Shown here one piece after another: positions 62,525 to 64,000 of a DNA stretch of 64,000 nt. Under the pieces are notes generated by a model. That model was not told the origin of the DNA. It did not search any database and worked only from the letters and a program-made list of their open reading frames with translations. A program made the position numbers and the translations under genes. Every line of letters starts with the position of its first letter. The stretch's first letter is position 1. This stretch comes from Sphingobacterium bambusae (GTDB lineage: Bacteria > Bacteroidota > Bacteroidia > Sphingobacteriales > Sphingobacteriaceae), in NCBI RefSeq assembly GCF_033955345.1, contig NZ_CP138332.1:4340001-4404000 (forward strand), written 5' to 3'.

Positions 62525-62640
62525 GTAGTCCAGTAGGGCGAACTTCATGTCAGACTCTGTGGAACTAGAACTTCCATTCTAGTGGCTCTTAGCGGTGCCT
62601 CTACCAGAGCTTTGGAGTTCGCCCTATTGGTTTTACCAAT
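62525..62640 (+). ncRNA. Predicted structured RNA closed by a 15-bp stem
   Basis: CCAGTAGGGCGAACT (62530-62544) pairs with AGTTCGCCCTATTGG (62616-62630), 15 pairs with one G-T. Inside, ACTAGAA / TTCTAGT forms a second hairpin and CTCTG / CAGAG a third short stem. ATTGG/CCAAT adds a small hairpin at the 3' end. No tRNA, tmRNA or retron consensus fits well. Short frames inside are under 15 codons. The minus strand has a weak 42-codon frame, so the strand is not fully certain. Confidence 0.45.
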
Positions 62641-63239
62641 TAAGCCAACTTCTCCAGCTTTCCGAGTAAACATCTTTATCCTATATAAACCATAAAGAAT
62701 TATGAGGAGACGATTAAACAGCAAGCAACAACAGCATCCGCGATCTACAGTAGATCGAGCGGGGCAGCATTCCCTCAATATAAGCTATAAGAACGTAAAG
62801 CGCCCACCGGCTTAGGGGGGCAAAAGATAAAGCAGACAAGCCCGCAAGCTAGGCGTGCGCATCCATCCCATATGGATGCTACTCAAATTCTACACACCAA
62901 AAAAACACGTTTTTAGCCTGTGGAATATATAGATTGTCTGTACCGGTCGCCTTTTTATACCAAGAAGGGCAAGAGTGTATCGAGCCAAGCGGTTAATAAC
63001 AGCAAACGGTTTATACTTTAGCTTTTATAAATCTAACTGTTTTTTTTCTGATTGGCAAGAGTGGGTAAACACATTTCTACTCTTCGAGATATGCGAGGGT
63101 GGCCGGTTTTGTAATTAATTTTCCGAAATGGATTGTTGTACAGTGTATTATAGACCTTTGTGAAAACCGCTTTTTATTCCGTTTCGGCTTTTTTTTAAGA
63201 CATAAGGATTTGTTTTGGGTTGTTGCTAGTGGGAGGGGG

Positions 63240-63362
63240 AAGATTGCCGCGGCCTCGTTCCTCGGCCTCGCAATGACGAAGGATAGTTACTCGAGCTCGC
63301 CGTAACGATGGTTCGTTAATGGCTTCGCTATAACGAAGGGTCGTAACTCGACCTCGGCATAA
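63240..63362. repeat. Intergenic palindromic repeat cluster (family D)
   Basis: Variants of GTTACTCGAGCTCGCCGTAA (20 bases) and GTAACTCGACCTCGGCATAA (20 bases) alternate with CGAAGG/CTTCGCT words over ~120 bases. They produce a spurious minus-strand frame. The sequence type differs from families A to C. The rest of 62641-63240 holds a hairpin GCATCCAT/ATGGATGC near 62860 and no supported gene. Confidence 0.5.
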
Positions 63363-63402
63363 GCACGCTCCCCAAAACAAAGCCACTAAAAAGCCAAGAA
63401 TA

Positions 63403-64000
63403 TGCAGAATATGCAACACCAGCCCCGCTTGGGGCGGGCACACCTGTCGCGGACGGCAGGGCGGCGCCCCTATGTACCCTTTCGGCGCCGCTATGCGGGC
63501 TATCCGCATCCGCCGCAGGCACAACTGCAACTGCTCATGGCCCTGCTGTGGGCGCTATGGGCGCTGATGCGCCAAGTCGCGCGCTTCCTTTGGAGCGGGC
63601 GGCTAAAAAGAAAACCCAGCCTACGGCGACCCTTGATGTGTGTATTGCCGCTATTGCTGCTGAGCATGGTGGCAGGCCCATCAGGCGCACAGCAGGGAGG
63701 GACGAAAGCACCCCTAGCCGCTTTACGCATAGGCGATGCGCTGCCGCCCACCTTTTGGGATACCCCGCTACAGCTGCTGCATGGCGGGCAGGAACCTAGG
63801 CCGGGCAGCCTACGCGAATATGCCGATAGCGAGCTGCTGCTGCTCGATTTTTGGCATACCAGCTGCGCCAGCTGCATCAGCTCCATGCGCCATGCCGAGG
63901 CGCTGCAGGCGCAGTTTAAGGGGCGGCTGCAGGTATTGGCCGTGACCGTGCAAGATGCCGCTACGGTGCAGCGCTTTGCTGCCCACAACGAAGCGCTGCA
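63403..64000 (+). CDS. TlpA-like thioredoxin-fold protein (3' end cut by window)
   Basis: The frame runs from ATG 63403 or 63412 to the window end without a stop, so it is a partial gene. It has a long basic N-terminus, a membrane or signal helix (LMCVLPLLLLSMVAGPSGAQ), then GDALPPTFWDTPLQLLHGG and a thioredoxin-like core LLLLDFWHTSCASCISSM with the CxxC pair. It continues into QFKGRLQVLAVTVQDAATVQ. Periplasmic TlpA/ResA-like thiol reductases look like this. The true start may be nearer the signal helix. The coding region is very GC-rich compared with the island beside it. Confidence 0.8.

Noticed and set aside
62525..62640. tRNA or tmRNA
   Set aside because: The outer arms could suggest an acceptor stem and the minus strand has a D-arm-like GCTCTGGTAGAG word, but the T-loop and anticodon arm do not fit on either strand.
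62702..62815. 37-codon basic open frame (MRRRLNSKQQQH start)
   Set aside because: Short, overlaps a minus-strand frame, and has no ribosome site or terminator; not enough to call a gene.
63195..63988. Long minus-strand frames over the TlpA region
   Set aside because: They are the GC-rich shadow of the plus-strand TlpA-like gene and of repeat cluster D.
1..64000. CRISPR array, prophage or complete insertion sequence
   Set aside because: No regularly spaced identical repeats with unique spacers, no phage structural genes, and no transposase or integrase were seen; repeats A, B and C are too long, too few and too unevenly spaced for CRISPR.

Overview
The window reads as a chromosome segment of a Bacteroidota bacterium, most likely Sphingobacteriaceae (Sphingobacterium-like). 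The basis is a SusC/SusD pair, a DUF2721 protein, zinc-ribbon and STM3941-type membrane proteins, many lipoproteins with Bacteroidota lipoboxes, few Shine-Dalgarno sites, and promoters that fit the Bacteroidota -7 box TAnnTTTG. No rRNA, tRNA, integrase, transposase or CRISPR array was recognised. All calls come from reading the sequence; no database search was run.

Layout. (1) 1-12.7 kb: end of a LytTR regulator, an outer-membrane beta-barrel receptor, a Nudix hydrolase, a stand-alone receiver protein, an AraC-type regulator with a degenerate receiver domain, an orphan SusC/SusD pair with a 21-bp-spaced direct-repeat operator, and a DUF2721 protein. (2) 12.7-17.7 kb: a VWA/AAA+ ATPase pair behind a hairpin-rich leader, flanked by intergenic repeats. 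(3) 17.7-26.7 kb: a TPR sensor kinase and its response regulator inside what looks like their regulon. Four copies of an operator (TTTACGG-N4-CCGTAAA) stand at a nearly fixed distance from a -7 box. They precede a membrane protein, a predicted ~95-nt small RNA, a PLD-like/membrane/VWA/thermonuclease operon and a run of small cysteine-rich exported proteins. (4) 26.7-34.3 kb: scattered genes (lipoprotein, nitroreductase, SDR plus AraC regulator) separated by copies of two structured intergenic repeat families, one of which has truncated an ORF6N-domain gene. (5) 34.3-40.5 kb: AT-rich small hypothetical genes that look like orphan immunity genes, and a ParB-like protein. (6) 40.5-62.4 kb: a dense defence island. 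It has McrBC; a minus-strand group of five genes headed by an HNH nuclease that appears to carry a sulfur-binding domain; the phosphorothioation operon sspA-sspB-sspC-sspD with two extra coupled genes; a helix-turn-helix plus GHKL ATPase pair; and a minus-strand operon of XRE regulator, AbiC-like protein and SspE-like DUF262/DUF1524 nuclease. (7) 62.4-64 kb: structured intergenic RNA candidates and the start of a GC-rich TlpA-like thioredoxin gene cut by the window end.

How the parts may work together. SspA-D would place phosphorothioate marks in one DNA strand. SspE and the HNH protein would then be two different effectors reading those marks. The sspE operon has a terminator-like hairpin touching the start codon of its first gene, which suggests tight control. 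The two-component regulon at 17.7-26.7 kb and the covarying repeat families are the least explained features here and the strongest candidates for undescribed biology.
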